Positions 1 to 7,507 of a stretch of DNA of 11,810 nt are shown here, in pieces (positions within the stretch are counted from its first letter, which is position 1; every line of letters begins with the position of its first letter). Both the position numbers and the translations under genes were made by a program. Source of the stretch: Pseudomonadota bacterium (lineage in GTDB: Bacteria; Pseudomonadota; Gammaproteobacteria; Steroidobacterales; Steroidobacteraceae); assembly GCA_021815905.1 (NCBI GenBank), contig JAKAZP010000038.1, positions 1 to 11,810 of the forward strand, in the 5' to 3' direction. Below the pieces are notes generated by a model, which made no database searches, was not told the origin of the DNA, and saw only the letters and a list, made by a program, of their open reading frames with translations.

Positions 1-396
1 GGTCTCATTGGTCGCATAGCCGAACATGAGACCCTGGTCACCCGCGCCCTGCTTGCGCTCGTCCTTGCGATCGACTCCCTGCGCGATGTCCGTGGACTGC
101 TTGCCGATGACGTTGAGCACTCCGCAGCTCGCGCCGTCGAATCCCATCTCCGAGGAGTCATACCCGATGTCCAGCACCGTCTTGCGCACCAGCGCCTCGA
201 CGTCGACCCACGCGTTCGTGGTCACTTCTCCGGCCACGATCACCACGCCCGTCTTGACGAGGGTCTCGCAGGCCACCCGGCCGCGCACGTCCACCTTCAG
301 AATGGCATCGAGAACGGCATCCGAGATCTGATCGGCCACCTTGTCCGGATGACCTTCCGAAACCGACTCGGAAGTGAAGAGAAAGCTGTTGCCCAT
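1..396 (-). CDS. metK: S-adenosylmethionine synthetase (methionine adenosyltransferase), N-terminal part, cut by window edge
   Basis: MetK makes S-adenosylmethionine from methionine and ATP in the cytoplasm. The 132 codons present start [20 protein letters not shown]. The [13 protein letters not shown] segment (residues 15-27) carries the ATP-binding His16 and metal-binding Asp18 of the family. The GAGDQG signature lies near residue 120, just before the sequence leaves the window at base 1. Family members are about 380-400 residues, so roughly the last two thirds are missing here; nothing suggests a truncated gene. The ATG at 396 is preceded by AGGA with an 8-base spacer. It sits 42 bases after the stop of the PfkB-family kinase on the same strand, so the two are probably one transcript. 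No SAM riboswitch is visible in the short gap. The family call is very secure. Confidence 0.97.
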   Translation of the reverse strand, partial: MGNSFLFTSESVSEGHPDKVADQISDAVLDAILKVDVRGRVACETLVKTGVVIVAGEVTTNAWVDVEALVRKTVLDIGYDSSEMGFDGASCGVLNVIGKQSTDIAQGVDRKDERKQGAGDQGLMFGYATNET

Positions 397-438
397 TATT
401 CGTATCCTGCTGCTGGTCCCAGATGAAGGGAGGATGGA

Positions 439-1407
439 TCAATCGAGGGCGGCGCGCGCGGCCGCGCTCTGCCCGTAGCTCTCGGCGAGGCGCTGCCTGA
501 GCCCGGCGCGCGTCGCACGGTGATTCTGCGTTCCGCGCGACTCGATCTTGAGGGCTCCCATGACGCTCGCGATGCGTCCGGTCGTCTCCCAGTCGAGCTC
601 GTGAAGGAGCCCGTGCAGGAGACCTGCGCGATAGGCATCCCCGCAGCCGGTCGGATCGACGACGGCCGAGGTCCTGGCGCAGGGTATCTCGATCACCCCC
701 TCGCGCGTGTGGATGCTCGAGCCGTTCGCGCCCCGGGTGACGATGAGCGCGGCGAGCCGCTCCGTGACGTCGCGCGTGGTCCAGCCGGTTTTCTGCTGAA
801 CGAGCTGCCATTCGTAGTCGTTGACCGCGAGCCACCTCGCCTGGCCGGCGAAGCGCTCGAGGTCCGCCCCGCTGAACATCGGCAGGCCCTGTCCCGGATC
901 GAAGATGAAGGGAATGCCGGCCGCGGCGAACTGTTCCGCATGATCCAGCATGCCCTGACGGCCGTCGGGCGCGACGATCCCGAGGGTGATACCCGCGGCT
1001 TCGGTCACCTCGTTGAGGTGCGAAAGCTGCATGGCGCCGGGATGGAAGGCGGTGATCTGATTGTCGTCGAGATCGGTCGTGATGAATGCCTGCGCGGTGA
1101 GCTCGGAGTCGATCGTGCGCACGTGCTCGAGCGGCACCCCGGCGCGGCCGAGCCATTCGCGGTAGGGACCGAAGTCCCGCCCGACCGTCGCCATGGGCGA
1201 GCCGACGTCGCCGAGCAGGCTCAGGTTATAGGCGATGTTCCCGGCGCAGCCGCCGAACTCGCGGCGCAGCTGCGGCACGAGGAACGACACATTCAGTATG
1301 TGGATCTGCTCGGGCAGGATGTGATGGCGGAACCGGTCCTCGAACACCATGATGGTGTCGAAGGCCACGGAGCCGCAGATCAGCGCCTTGCGGGGCCGAC
1401 CGCTCAT
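439..1407 (-). CDS. PfkB-family sugar/nucleoside kinase, probable adenosine kinase
   Basis: This 322-residue cytoplasmic kinase of the PfkB/ribokinase family transfers phosphate from ATP to a sugar or nucleoside hydroxyl. It shows the N-terminal substrate-side motif FGGCAGNIAYNL (51-62) and the C-terminal signature DPTGCGDAYRAGL (251-263), whose Asp257 would be the catalytic base. The usual GAGD reads GCGD here. Length is normal for the family. Adenosine is the likely substrate because the gene lies directly upstream of metK: SAM-dependent methylation yields SAH, whose hydrolysis releases adenosine that such a kinase would salvage to AMP. That substrate is inferred from context; ribokinase or fructokinase activity cannot be excluded. 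The ATG at 1407 has GAGGGG 8 bases upstream, but this SD lies inside a perfect palindrome. The start also overlaps the stop of a 13-codon upstream ORF (ATGA). Confidence 0.9.
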   Translation of the reverse strand: MSGRPRKALICGSVAFDTIMVFEDRFRHHILPEQIHILNVSFLVPQLRREFGGCAGNIAYNLSLLGDVGSPMATVGRDFGPYREWLGRAGVPLEHVRTIDSELTAQAFITTDLDDNQITAFHPGAMQLSHLNEVTEAAGITLGIVAPDGRQGMLDHAEQFAAAGIPFIFDPGQGLPMFSGADLERFAGQARWLAVNDYEWQLVQQKTGWTTRDVTERLAALIVTRGANGSSIHTREGVIEIPCARTSAVVDPTGCGDAYRAGLLHGLLHELDWETTGRIASVMGALKIESRGTQNHRATRAGLRQRLAESYGQSAAARAALD

Positions 1408-1445
1408 GTGCGGCGCCCCTCGAGGGGCGCGAATGCGGTTTTCAT
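1404..1445 (-). CDS. Possible 13-codon leader peptide overlapping the kinase start
   Basis: An ATG at 1445 opens a short frame reading MKTAFAPLEGRRT. Its TGA (1406-1404) overlaps the kinase ATG (1407-1405) as ATGA. Translation of this frame would pass through the palindrome at 1413-1430 that contains the kinase Shine-Dalgarno, so a ribosome on it would open the hairpin and could re-initiate on the kinase. No Shine-Dalgarno precedes this ATG. A TATCAT -10-like element at 1453-1458 would put the transcript start close to 1446, making it nearly leaderless. Such a short frame can arise by chance; only its exact placement argues for a role. Confidence 0.3.
   Translation of the reverse strand: MKTAFAPLEGRRT
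1413..1430. promoter_or_regulatory. Perfect 18-base palindrome containing the kinase ribosome-binding site
   Basis: GCGCCCCTCGAGGGGCGC is its own reverse complement. Its right half on the minus strand supplies the GAGGGG Shine-Dalgarno, ending 8 bases before the kinase ATG at 1407. In the mRNA it could fold as a hairpin with a stem of about seven G/C-rich pairs and a short loop, hiding the ribosome-binding site. As duplex DNA it could instead be a repressor operator. The repeat is directly visible; the function is inferred. Confidence 0.55.
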
Positions 1446-1452
1446 GCCGGCA

Positions 1453-1481
1453 ATGATAAGTTGTACGCCGCCGGCTTGCAG
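1453..1481 (-). promoter_or_regulatory. Candidate promoter for the kinase-metK operon
   Basis: On the minus strand TATCAT (1453-1458, five of six matches to the sigma-70 -10 box) lies 17 bases from CTGCAA (1476-1481, a weak three-of-six -35). The predicted start is about 1446. The 121-base gap between fdsD and the kinase also holds two G/C-rich inverted repeats, GCAGCC-CC-GGCTGC (1478-1491) and CCGCCCCGGGGCGG (1501-1514). Neither has a following U-run on the minus strand, so they are not good intrinsic terminators for the fds operon. The first overlaps the -35. Confidence 0.35.
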
Positions 1482-1528
1482 CCCCGGCTGCTGAGGGCGT
1501 CCGCCCCGGGGCGGCGGAGGTTGCGCTC

Positions 1529-1762
1529 CTAGGTCTCCGGGGCCGCCTCGGCCGCGAGCAGCGTCACCCCGCGCAGCGCGAGCGCGCTGAGGCCCGCGCC
1601 GTTGCGCTCCCTGAGATAGGCGATGATCTGACGGCGCATGCGCGGGTCCCAGAAGCGCCTCAGGTGCGCCGCGACGTCGCGGGCCGCCTGCTCCGGATCG
1701 GGCTCGGCGTCGAAGTAGGCGCTGATCTCGTTGACCATCTTGATGAGCAGATCGAGGTTCAT
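1529..1762 (-). CDS. fdsD: NAD-dependent formate dehydrogenase, delta subunit
   Basis: FdsD is the small accessory subunit encoded last in fdsGBACD-type operons; it is needed for assembly or stability of the soluble molybdenum formate dehydrogenase. The 77-residue product starts MNLDLLIKMVNEISAYFDAE. It carries the family pattern: an N-terminal segment ending in a Lys-Met-Asn-type motif (KMVNEIS), an acidic stretch (DAEPDPEQA), then RFWDPRMRRQI (36-46). It has no cysteines and no cofactor motif. Length is normal for the family (about 70-80). The ATG at 1762 overlaps the fdhD stop as ATGA, a translational-coupling arrangement. A longer frame extends upstream to 2230, but it would lie entirely across fdhD, so the short start is correct. 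Confidence 0.9.
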   Translation of the reverse strand: MNLDLLIKMVNEISAYFDAEPDPEQAARDVAAHLRRFWDPRMRRQIIAYLRERNGAGLSALALRGVTLLAAEAAPET

Positions 1763-2568
1763 GGCGCGGCTCGCAAGCGCTCCGGGTGTGAATAAGTTAC
1801 ATGCTGATGCTCGCGCGCGAAGGCGACGAGCGTCATGCCTGCGCGTTGCGCCAGGCGGATCGCGAGAGCGGTCGGGGCCGAGAGCGCCGCCACGAACGCG
1901 ATGCCGACCGCCGCGCTCTTCTGCACCATCTCGAAGCTCGCCCGGCTGGTGAGCAGCAGATAGCCGCCCGCGAAATCCGCGCCCGAGCGCACCAGCGCGC
2001 CGATCAGCTTGTCGAGTGCGTTGTGCCGGCCGACGTCCTCGCGAACCAGCCGAATACCCTCGCCCGGCACGACCCAGGCCGCCGCATGCACGCTTCCGGT
2101 GCGCGAGTTGATCGGTTGTCGGGCCGCGAGATCGCCGATCGCCGCATGCAGATCCGCGGCCGTGACGCTCGGGCCGCGGCCCACGGGCTTGACCTCGCGC
2201 ACGGCCTGCCCGGCGCTCTCGAGCCCGCACAGCCCGCAGCCCGTACGCCCGGTCAGATTGCGCCGGCGGTTGAGGAGCTCGGAGAAGCGCTCCCAGGCCA
2301 CGCTCACCCTCACGTCGGCCGCTTCGGCCCCCCAGGTCACATCGACGGCGCGGATCTCCTCGGGACGCTCGACGAGCCCCTCGCTCAGCGTGAAGCCCAC
2401 CGCGTAGTCCTCGAGATCCGCGGGCGTCGCGAGCATCACGACATGGGGCACGCCGTCATAGATCAACGCGACCGGCAGCTCCTCGGCGACGACGTCGCGC
2501 TCGCGGGTCGCCACACCCCGGCGCCAGCGCTCGACTTCGACCTCGGTGGCGACCGCTGTCACGCTCAC
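1759..2568 (-). CDS. fdhD: Formate dehydrogenase accessory sulfurtransferase FdhD/FdsC
   Basis: FdhD/FdsC binds bis-MGD and passes sulfur from the cysteine desulfurase to the molybdenum centre, the sulfuration that formate dehydrogenase needs for activity. The product is soluble. Visible family features are RERDVVAEELPVALIYDGVPH near the N-terminus, the redox/sulfur-carrying GRTGCGLCG motif (Cys111 and Cys114 counted from the GTG start), and EDVGRHNALDKLIG (177-190). At 269 residues it is close to the usual length of about 270-280. Start choice: GTG at 2568 overlaps the fdsA stop as GTGA and gives a normal N-terminus. An in-frame ATG at 2637 has AAGGA just upstream, but it would add 23 poorly conserved-looking residues and overlap fdsA by 73 bases. 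Its place between fdsA and fdsD is the standard fdsC position. Confidence 0.93.
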   Translation of the reverse strand: MSVTAVATEVEVERWRRGVATRERDVVAEELPVALIYDGVPHVVMLATPADLEDYAVGFTLSEGLVERPEEIRAVDVTWGAEAADVRVSVAWERFSELLNRRRNLTGRTGCGLCGLESAGQAVREVKPVGRGPSVTAADLHAAIGDLAARQPINSRTGSVHAAAWVVPGEGIRLVREDVGRHNALDKLIGALVRSGADFAGGYLLLTSRASFEMVQKSAAVGIAFVAALSAPTALAIRLAQRAGMTLVAFAREHQHVTYSHPERLRAAP

Positions 2569-5423
2569 GCCGGTGTGGTGTCGCTCGCGCGCCTGGGCGT
2601 GCGCAGTGCCCGCTCCTCGGTCGCCCGCCTCTGCCATGCGTCCTTCTGATTGACCAGCACGACCTCGACCGCCGTCACCTTGTACTCCGGACAGTTGGTG
2701 GCCCAGTCGGAATTCTCCGTGGTCACCACGTTGGCGTTGGTCTCGGGGAAGTGGAAGGTGGTGTACACCACTCCCGGGGCGATGCCCTCGCTCACCCGGG
2801 CCCGCAGCACCGTGTCGCCGGCACGGCTCGTGAGCCCCACCCAGTCGCCGTCGGCGATGCCGCGCACCTCCGCATCGTGCGGGTGCATCTCGAGCACGTC
2901 CTCGGCGTGCCAGATGACGTTGTCGGTGCGGCGCGTCTGCGCGCCGACGTTGTACTGGCTGAGCACGCGGCCGGTCGTGAGGATCAGCGGGAAGCGGCTG
3001 CTCGAGCGCTCGCTCGTCGGCACGTATTCAGTGGGGCAGAACCGGCCCTTGCCGCGCACGAACTGGTGCACGTGCATGGTCGGCGTGCCCTCGGGAGCCG
3101 CGTCGTTGCACGGCCACTGGATGCTGCCGAGACGATCGATCTTCTCGTAGGTGATGCCGGCGAACGTCGGCGTGAGCCGGGCGATCTCTTCCATGATCTG
3201 CGAGGGATGCGAGTAGCGCATCGGATAGCCGAGGGCTTCCGAGAGCATCATGGTGATCTGCCAGTCCTCGTACCCCGCGCGCGGCGGCATGACCTTGCGC
3301 ACGCGCGAGACCCGCCGCTCCGCGTTGGTGAACGTGCCGTCCTTCTCGAGGAAGGACGAGCCCGGCAGGAACACGTGCGCGAACTTCGCCGTCTCGTTGA
3401 GGAACAGGTCCTGCACGATCACGCACTCGAGCGACTCCATGGCGCGGGTGACGTGGTGCGTGTTGGGGTCGGACTGGACGAAATCCTCGCCCTGCACGTA
3501 CATGCCGCGGAAAGTGCCATCGAGCGCCGCCTCGAACATGTTGGGTATGCGCAGCCCCGGCTCGGGCTGCAGCGTGACGCCCCAGTCCTGCTCGAAGATC
3601 CCGCGCACGACCGGATCGGACACGTGGCGGTAGGCGCTGAACTCGTGCGGAAACGACCCCATGTCGCACGAGCCCTGCACGTTGTTCTGTCCGCGCAGCG
3701 GGTTGACGCCCACGCCTTCGCGGCCGAGGTTGCCGGTCGCCATGGCGAGGTTCGCCAGCCCCATCACCGCGGTCGAGCCCTGGCTGTGCTCGGTGACGCC
3801 GAGACCGTAGTAGATCGCGCTGTTGGGACCCGCCGCATAGAGCCGCGCGGCGCGGCGCACGAGCTCCGCCGGCGCACCGGTCACGCCCTCCATCGCCTCG
3901 GGAGAGTTGCGCTCCGCGGCGACCAGCTCCTTCCAGCGCTCGTAGGAGTCCGGCTCGCAGCGCTCGGCCACGTACTCGTCCCGGGTCAATCCCTCGGTCA
4001 CGATCACGTGCGCGATGGAGTTGAGGACGGCGACGTTGGTGCCCGGAGTCACCTGCAGGTGAACGTCGGCCTGGATGTGCGGGCTGCGCACCAGGCCGAT
4101 GGCGCGCGGATCGATCACGATCAGCCTCGCCCCCTGGCGCAGACGCTGCTTCATCTGCGAGGCGAACACCGGATGGCCGTCCGTCGGGTTCGCTCCCATG
4201 ACCAGGATCACGTCCGCCTTCGCGACGGAGGTGAACGCCTGAGTGCCCGCCGATTCGCCGATCGTGCTCTTCAGGCCATAGCCGGTCGGGGAATGGCACA
4301 CGCGCGCGCAGGTATCGACGTTGTTGTTGCCGAAAGCCGCCCGCACCATCTTCTGAACGAGGAAGGTCTCCTCGTTGGTGCAGCGAGAGGAGGTGATGCC
4401 GCCCACGGAGTCGCGCCCGTACTTCGCCTGGATGCGCCGGATCTCGCTCGCCGCGTAGGCGATGGCCTCCTCCCAGGACACCTCCCGCCAATCGTCGCGG
4501 ATGCTCCGACGGATCATGGGCTTCAGCACCCGGTCCGGGTGGGTGGCGTAGCCGAAGGCGAAGCGGCCCTTCACGCAGGCGTGCCCGTGATTCGCATCGC
4601 CCTGCCGGTTCGGCGCCATGCGCACCACCTCGGTGGCCGCGCCGCTGCCGCGCACCTCGGCCTGGAGGCTGCAGCCGACCCCGCAGTAGGCGCAGGTCGT
4701 GGTCACCGACCGCTGCGGCTGTCCGAGCCGCGCGAGGGATTTCTCCCCGAGCGCGGCGGTGGGACACGCCTCGACGCACGCGCCGCAGGAGACGCACTCC
4801 GACTCGAGGAAGCTCTGGTCCTGGCTGGCCGCGATCTTCGAGTCGAGCCCGCGGCCCTGCACCGTGAGGGCGAACGTGCCCTGCACCTCGTCACACGCGC
4901 GCACGCAGCGCGAGCAGACGATGCAGTACTGCGGATCGAACACGAAGTAGGGATTGCTGGCGTCGGCCTGCGACGGCCGCTGCCGCCGCGGACGGTCGTA
5001 GGTGGTCTGCGCGATACCCACCGTCCGCGCGACGTCCTCGAGCTCACAATGGCCGCTCGCGGCGGTGTGGGCCCAATCCTCGGGCTGATCCGACAGGTAA
5101 AGATCGAGCACGCCGCGCCGCAGGGCCTGAAGCTTCGGTGATTGAGTACGCACCTTCAGGCCCGCGGCGACCGTGGTCGTGCAGGAGGCCGGGTAGCCTC
5201 TTCGGCCCTCGATCTCGACCAGGCACAGCCGGCACGAGCCGAATGCCTTCAACGTGTCCGTGGCGCAGAGCTTCGGCACCTTGACGCCGGCGAGCGCCGC
5301 GGCGCGCATGATCGAGGTGCCCTCGGGCACCGTCACGGATTGGCCGTCGATCTCGATCGTGACGGGCGCACCGGCGTCGGCCGGAGCGGGCGTCCCGAGA
5401 TCCTGGTAATCGGTTGCGTACAT
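2565..5423 (-). CDS. fdsA: NAD-dependent formate dehydrogenase, alpha (molybdenum catalytic) subunit
   Basis: FdsA oxidises formate to CO2 at a bis-MGD molybdenum centre and passes electrons through Fe-S clusters to FdsB. The 952-residue product is cytoplasmic, with no Tat signal. Order of domains: a [2Fe-2S] domain (Cys53, 64, 67, 81); a degenerate His-Cys3 region (113-126); two ferredoxin-type [4Fe-4S] motifs (Cys167/170/173/177 and Cys210/213/216/220); the molybdopterin-side [4Fe-4S] (Cys244/247/251/283, with Lys285); then the catalytic domain. Cys376-His377 in DTCARVCHSPTGYG are the Mo ligand and its neighbour, so the enzyme is the Cys and not the Sec form. Arg577 in PLRGQNNVQG matches the conserved active-site Arg. 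The oddity is that positions expected to be His, Cys and Cys in the NuoG-like cluster are Gln113, Trp117 and Thr120; only Cys126 is left. A 43-base gap follows fdsB. GGAG lies 10 bases before the ATG. Confidence 0.97.
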   Translation of the reverse strand: MYATDYQDLGTPAPADAGAPVTIEIDGQSVTVPEGTSIMRAAALAGVKVPKLCATDTLKAFGSCRLCLVEIEGRRGYPASCTTTVAAGLKVRTQSPKLQALRRGVLDLYLSDQPEDWAHTAASGHCELEDVARTVGIAQTTYDRPRRQRPSQADASNPYFVFDPQYCIVCSRCVRACDEVQGTFALTVQGRGLDSKIAASQDQSFLESECVSCGACVEACPTAALGEKSLARLGQPQRSVTTTCAYCGVGCSLQAEVRGSGAATEVVRMAPNRQGDANHGHACVKGRFAFGYATHPDRVLKPMIRRSIRDDWREVSWEEAIAYAASEIRRIQAKYGRDSVGGITSSRCTNEETFLVQKMVRAAFGNNNVDTCARVCHSPTGYGLKSTIGESAGTQAFTSVAKADVILVMGANPTDGHPVFASQMKQRLRQGARLIVIDPRAIGLVRSPHIQADVHLQVTPGTNVAVLNSIAHVIVTEGLTRDEYVAERCEPDSYERWKELVAAERNSPEAMEGVTGAPAELVRRAARLYAAGPNSAIYYGLGVTEHSQGSTAVMGLANLAMATGNLGREGVGVNPLRGQNNVQGSCDMGSFPHEFSAYRHVSDPVVRGIFEQDWGVTLQPEPGLRIPNMFEAALDGTFRGMYVQGEDFVQSDPNTHHVTRAMESLECVIVQDLFLNETAKFAHVFLPGSSFLEKDGTFTNAERRVSRVRKVMPPRAGYEDWQITMMLSEALGYPMRYSHPSQIMEEIARLTPTFAGITYEKIDRLGSIQWPCNDAAPEGTPTMHVHQFVRGKGRFCPTEYVPTSERSSSRFPLILTTGRVLSQYNVGAQTRRTDNVIWHAEDVLEMHPHDAEVRGIADGDWVGLTSRAGDTVLRARVSEGIAPGVVYTTFHFPETNANVVTTENSDWATNCPEYKVTAVEVVLVNQKDAWQRRATEERALRTPRRASDTTPA

Positions 5424-5466
5424 AGAGCTGACTCTCCACGCTGCGCCGCGCGCAGTCCTGGTTCAC

Positions 5467-7008
5467 TCAGGCCACTCTGGCCTCGAAGTCCTGACGGAAG
5501 TGCTTCAACGCGCTTTGCACCGGGAAGGGCGCCATGCCCCCCAGGCCGCACAGCGACCCCTGCACCATCAGCTCGCAGAGCTCCTCGAGCTGGCGCACGT
5601 GCCTCGCGATATCGGATCCGGCCAGGATGCGGTCGATCACCTCGACCCCGCGCGTCGAGCCGATGCGGCACGGCGTGCACTTGCCGCAGGACTCGATGGC
5701 GCAGAACTCCATCGCGTAGCGCGCCATCTTCGCCATGTCGACGCTGTCGTCGAAGGCGACGATGCCGCCGTGACCGAGCAGCGCGCCGATGCCGGCGAGC
5801 GCCTCGTAATCGACCAGGGTGTCGAACTGCGAGGCCGGAATGTAGGCTCCGAGCGGTCCGCCGACCTGGACGGCGCGCAGCGGCCGGCCCGAGGCCGACC
5901 CGCCGCCGTAGTCGTACAGGAGCTCGCGCAGCGTCAGCCCGAAGGCCCGCTCGACCAGGCCGCCGCGCCTGATGTTGCCCGCGAGCTGAAGGGGCAGCGT
6001 GCCGCGCGACTTGCCGAGCCCGAAGCTGGCGTAGTGCTCGGCGCCGTGATGCATCACGGTCGGCACGGTGCCGAGGGTGATCACGTTGTTGACGACGGTC
6101 GGGCGCCCGAAAAGACCCTTGATGGCCGGCAGCGGCGGGCGCACGCGCACTTCGCCGCGCCTGCCCTCGAGACTCTCGAGCATCGAGGTCTCCTCGCCGC
6201 AGATGTAGGCCCCGGCTCCGAGCCGCACCTCGAGATCGAAGCGCTTGCCGCTGCCCATCACGTCGGACCCGAGATATCGGGCCTGGTAGGCCGCCGCGAT
6301 CGCCTGGGTGAGCGTGCGGCAGGCGTGCGGGTACTCGGCACGCAGATAGACGTACCCCTGCGTCGCCCCGACCGCGATGCCGGCGATGGTCATGCCTTCG
6401 ATGAGGCTGAGCGGATCGCCCTCCATCAGCATCCGATCCGAGAAGGTGCCCGAATCACCCTCATCCGCGTTGCAGGCGACATATTTCGGGCCGCTCGGCT
6501 GCTCGAGCACGGTCTTCCACTTGATGCCGGTCGGAAACGCCGCCCCGCCCCGGCCCCGGATCCCGGAGGCGGTCACGGCCTCGACCACCGCCTCGGGACT
6601 CATCGAGAGCGCGCGGCGCAGGCCCTGATAGCCGCCATGGACGACGTAGTCCGCAACGCTCGTCGGATCGACGATGCCGACCCGCGCGAAGGTGAGGCGC
6701 TGCTGACTTGCGAGCCATGGGATCCCGTCGGTCGGTCCGAGACGCAGCGGATGCTGCCCGCCCGCGGCCAGCCCGGCATCGAACAGGCTCGGCACGTCCG
6801 CGACGCGCACCGGGCCGTAGGCCACGCGCCCGCGCACCGTCGCCACCTCGACCAGCGGCTCGAGCCAGTAGGCGCCGCGCGAGCCGTTGCGGATGAGGCG
6901 CAGCGCGAGGCCGCGCGCGGAGGCCTCGCGCGCGAGAGCCTGCGCGACCTCCTCGGCGCCGAGCGAGAGCGCGCCGGCATCTCGAGGAACGTAAAGGGTC
7001 ATCGTCAT
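5467..7008 (-). CDS. fdsB: NAD-dependent formate dehydrogenase, beta subunit (NuoF-like, FMN and NAD binding)
   Basis: FdsB takes electrons from FdsA and reduces NAD+ through FMN. The 513-residue protein has an N-terminal domain of about 110 residues without cysteines, consistent with a cofactor-free thioredoxin-like fold. Next comes the NuoF core: RGRGGAAFPTGIKW (151-164, FMN/NAD glycine-rich loop), CNADEGDSGTFSDR (179-192) and GAGAYICGEETSML (264-277). A C-terminal [4Fe-4S] site follows with Cys441, Cys444 and Cys447 in ESCGKCTPCR and Cys487 in GSLCGLGG. Length matches known FdsB proteins (about 500-520). ATG codons at 7008 and 7002 are both possible starts, with no strong Shine-Dalgarno before either. 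The first lies 10 bases after the fdsG stop, so coupling to fdsG translation is likely. Confidence 0.97.
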   Translation of the reverse strand: MTMTLYVPRDAGALSLGAEEVAQALAREASARGLALRLIRNGSRGAYWLEPLVEVATVRGRVAYGPVRVADVPSLFDAGLAAGGQHPLRLGPTDGIPWLASQQRLTFARVGIVDPTSVADYVVHGGYQGLRRALSMSPEAVVEAVTASGIRGRGGAAFPTGIKWKTVLEQPSGPKYVACNADEGDSGTFSDRMLMEGDPLSLIEGMTIAGIAVGATQGYVYLRAEYPHACRTLTQAIAAAYQARYLGSDVMGSGKRFDLEVRLGAGAYICGEETSMLESLEGRRGEVRVRPPLPAIKGLFGRPTVVNNVITLGTVPTVMHHGAEHYASFGLGKSRGTLPLQLAGNIRRGGLVERAFGLTLRELLYDYGGGSASGRPLRAVQVGGPLGAYIPASQFDTLVDYEALAGIGALLGHGGIVAFDDSVDMAKMARYAMEFCAIESCGKCTPCRIGSTRGVEVIDRILAGSDIARHVRQLEELCELMVQGSLCGLGGMAPFPVQSALKHFRQDFEARVA

Positions 7009-7018
7009 GGAGAGGTCA

Positions 7019-7498
7019 TCACCCCTTGGAGCTCAAATCCGCGAGCAGCGCATCGAGCCGCTCCGGCGTCACCCTGCCGTGCAGCCGGCCGTCGACCATG
7101 ATCGCGGGGGAGCAGGCGCAGTTGCCGAGGCAATACACCGGCTCGAGGGAGACGCGCCCATCGGAGGTCGTCTCGTGAAAGTCCACCCCCAGGCGGCGGC
7201 GGGCGTGGTCGGCGAGCGCTTCCCCTCCGACGGCCTGGCAGGATTCGGCCCGGCACAGGCTCACAGTGTGGGCGCCGGGAGGGGTGCTGCGGAAGTGGTG
7301 ATAGAAGGTGACGACCCCGTGAACCTCCGCCCGGGACAGATTCAAGCCCTCGGCAATGAGGCCCACCGCGGCCGGGGGCACATAGCCGACCGCCGCCTGC
7401 ACCGCGTGCAGCACCTCGAGCAAGGGTCCGGGACGGCTCTTGAGATCGGCCACGATGCGCCGGACGGTTTCCGCATGATCCCTGGCTGCAGTCTGCAT
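7019..7498 (-). CDS. fdsG: NAD-dependent formate dehydrogenase, gamma subunit (NuoE-like, [2Fe-2S])
   Basis: FdsG is the thioredoxin-fold subunit that carries one [2Fe-2S] cluster and pairs with FdsB to form the NADH-side diaphorase unit. The 159-residue product has the NuoE-type helical N-terminus ([18 protein letters not shown], 24-41), the GVVTFYHHF segment (61-69), and cluster ligands Cys82, Cys87, Cys123 and Cys127 in SLCRAESCQ and [11 protein letters not shown]. It is the first gene of the fds operon. The ATG at 7498 is the only reasonable start, because an in-frame TGA lies a few codons upstream. No clear Shine-Dalgarno precedes it, and a TATACT element ends only 9 bases upstream, so the message may be nearly leaderless. 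Confidence 0.95.
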   Translation of the reverse strand: MQTAARDHAETVRRIVADLKSRPGPLLEVLHAVQAAVGYVPPAAVGLIAEGLNLSRAEVHGVVTFYHHFRSTPPGAHTVSLCRAESCQAVGGEALADHARRRLGVDFHETTSDGRVSLEPVYCLGNCACSPAIMVDGRLHGRVTPERLDALLADLSSKG

Positions 7499-7507
7499 AG
7501 CCGATCA

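Noticed and set aside
397..438. SAM riboswitch ahead of metK
   Set aside because: The gap is 42 bases, too short for a SAM-I aptamer, and it shows no SAM-II-like layout. It reads as a simple operon spacer with a ribosome-binding site.
1501..1514. G/C palindrome after fdsD as an intrinsic terminator of the fds operon
   Set aside because: No U-run follows it on the minus strand and the effective stem is only about five pairs, so it was recorded only as a repeat in the gap.
2751..5141. Long plus-strand open frame of 796 codons
   Set aside because: It lies fully antisense to fdsA, which has unmistakable family motifs. Its composition (Arg, Ala, His, Val runs) is the usual shadow of GC-rich coding DNA.
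5500..7101. Plus-strand open frame of 533 codons
   Set aside because: It is antisense to fdsB, with no recognisable domain and low-complexity composition.
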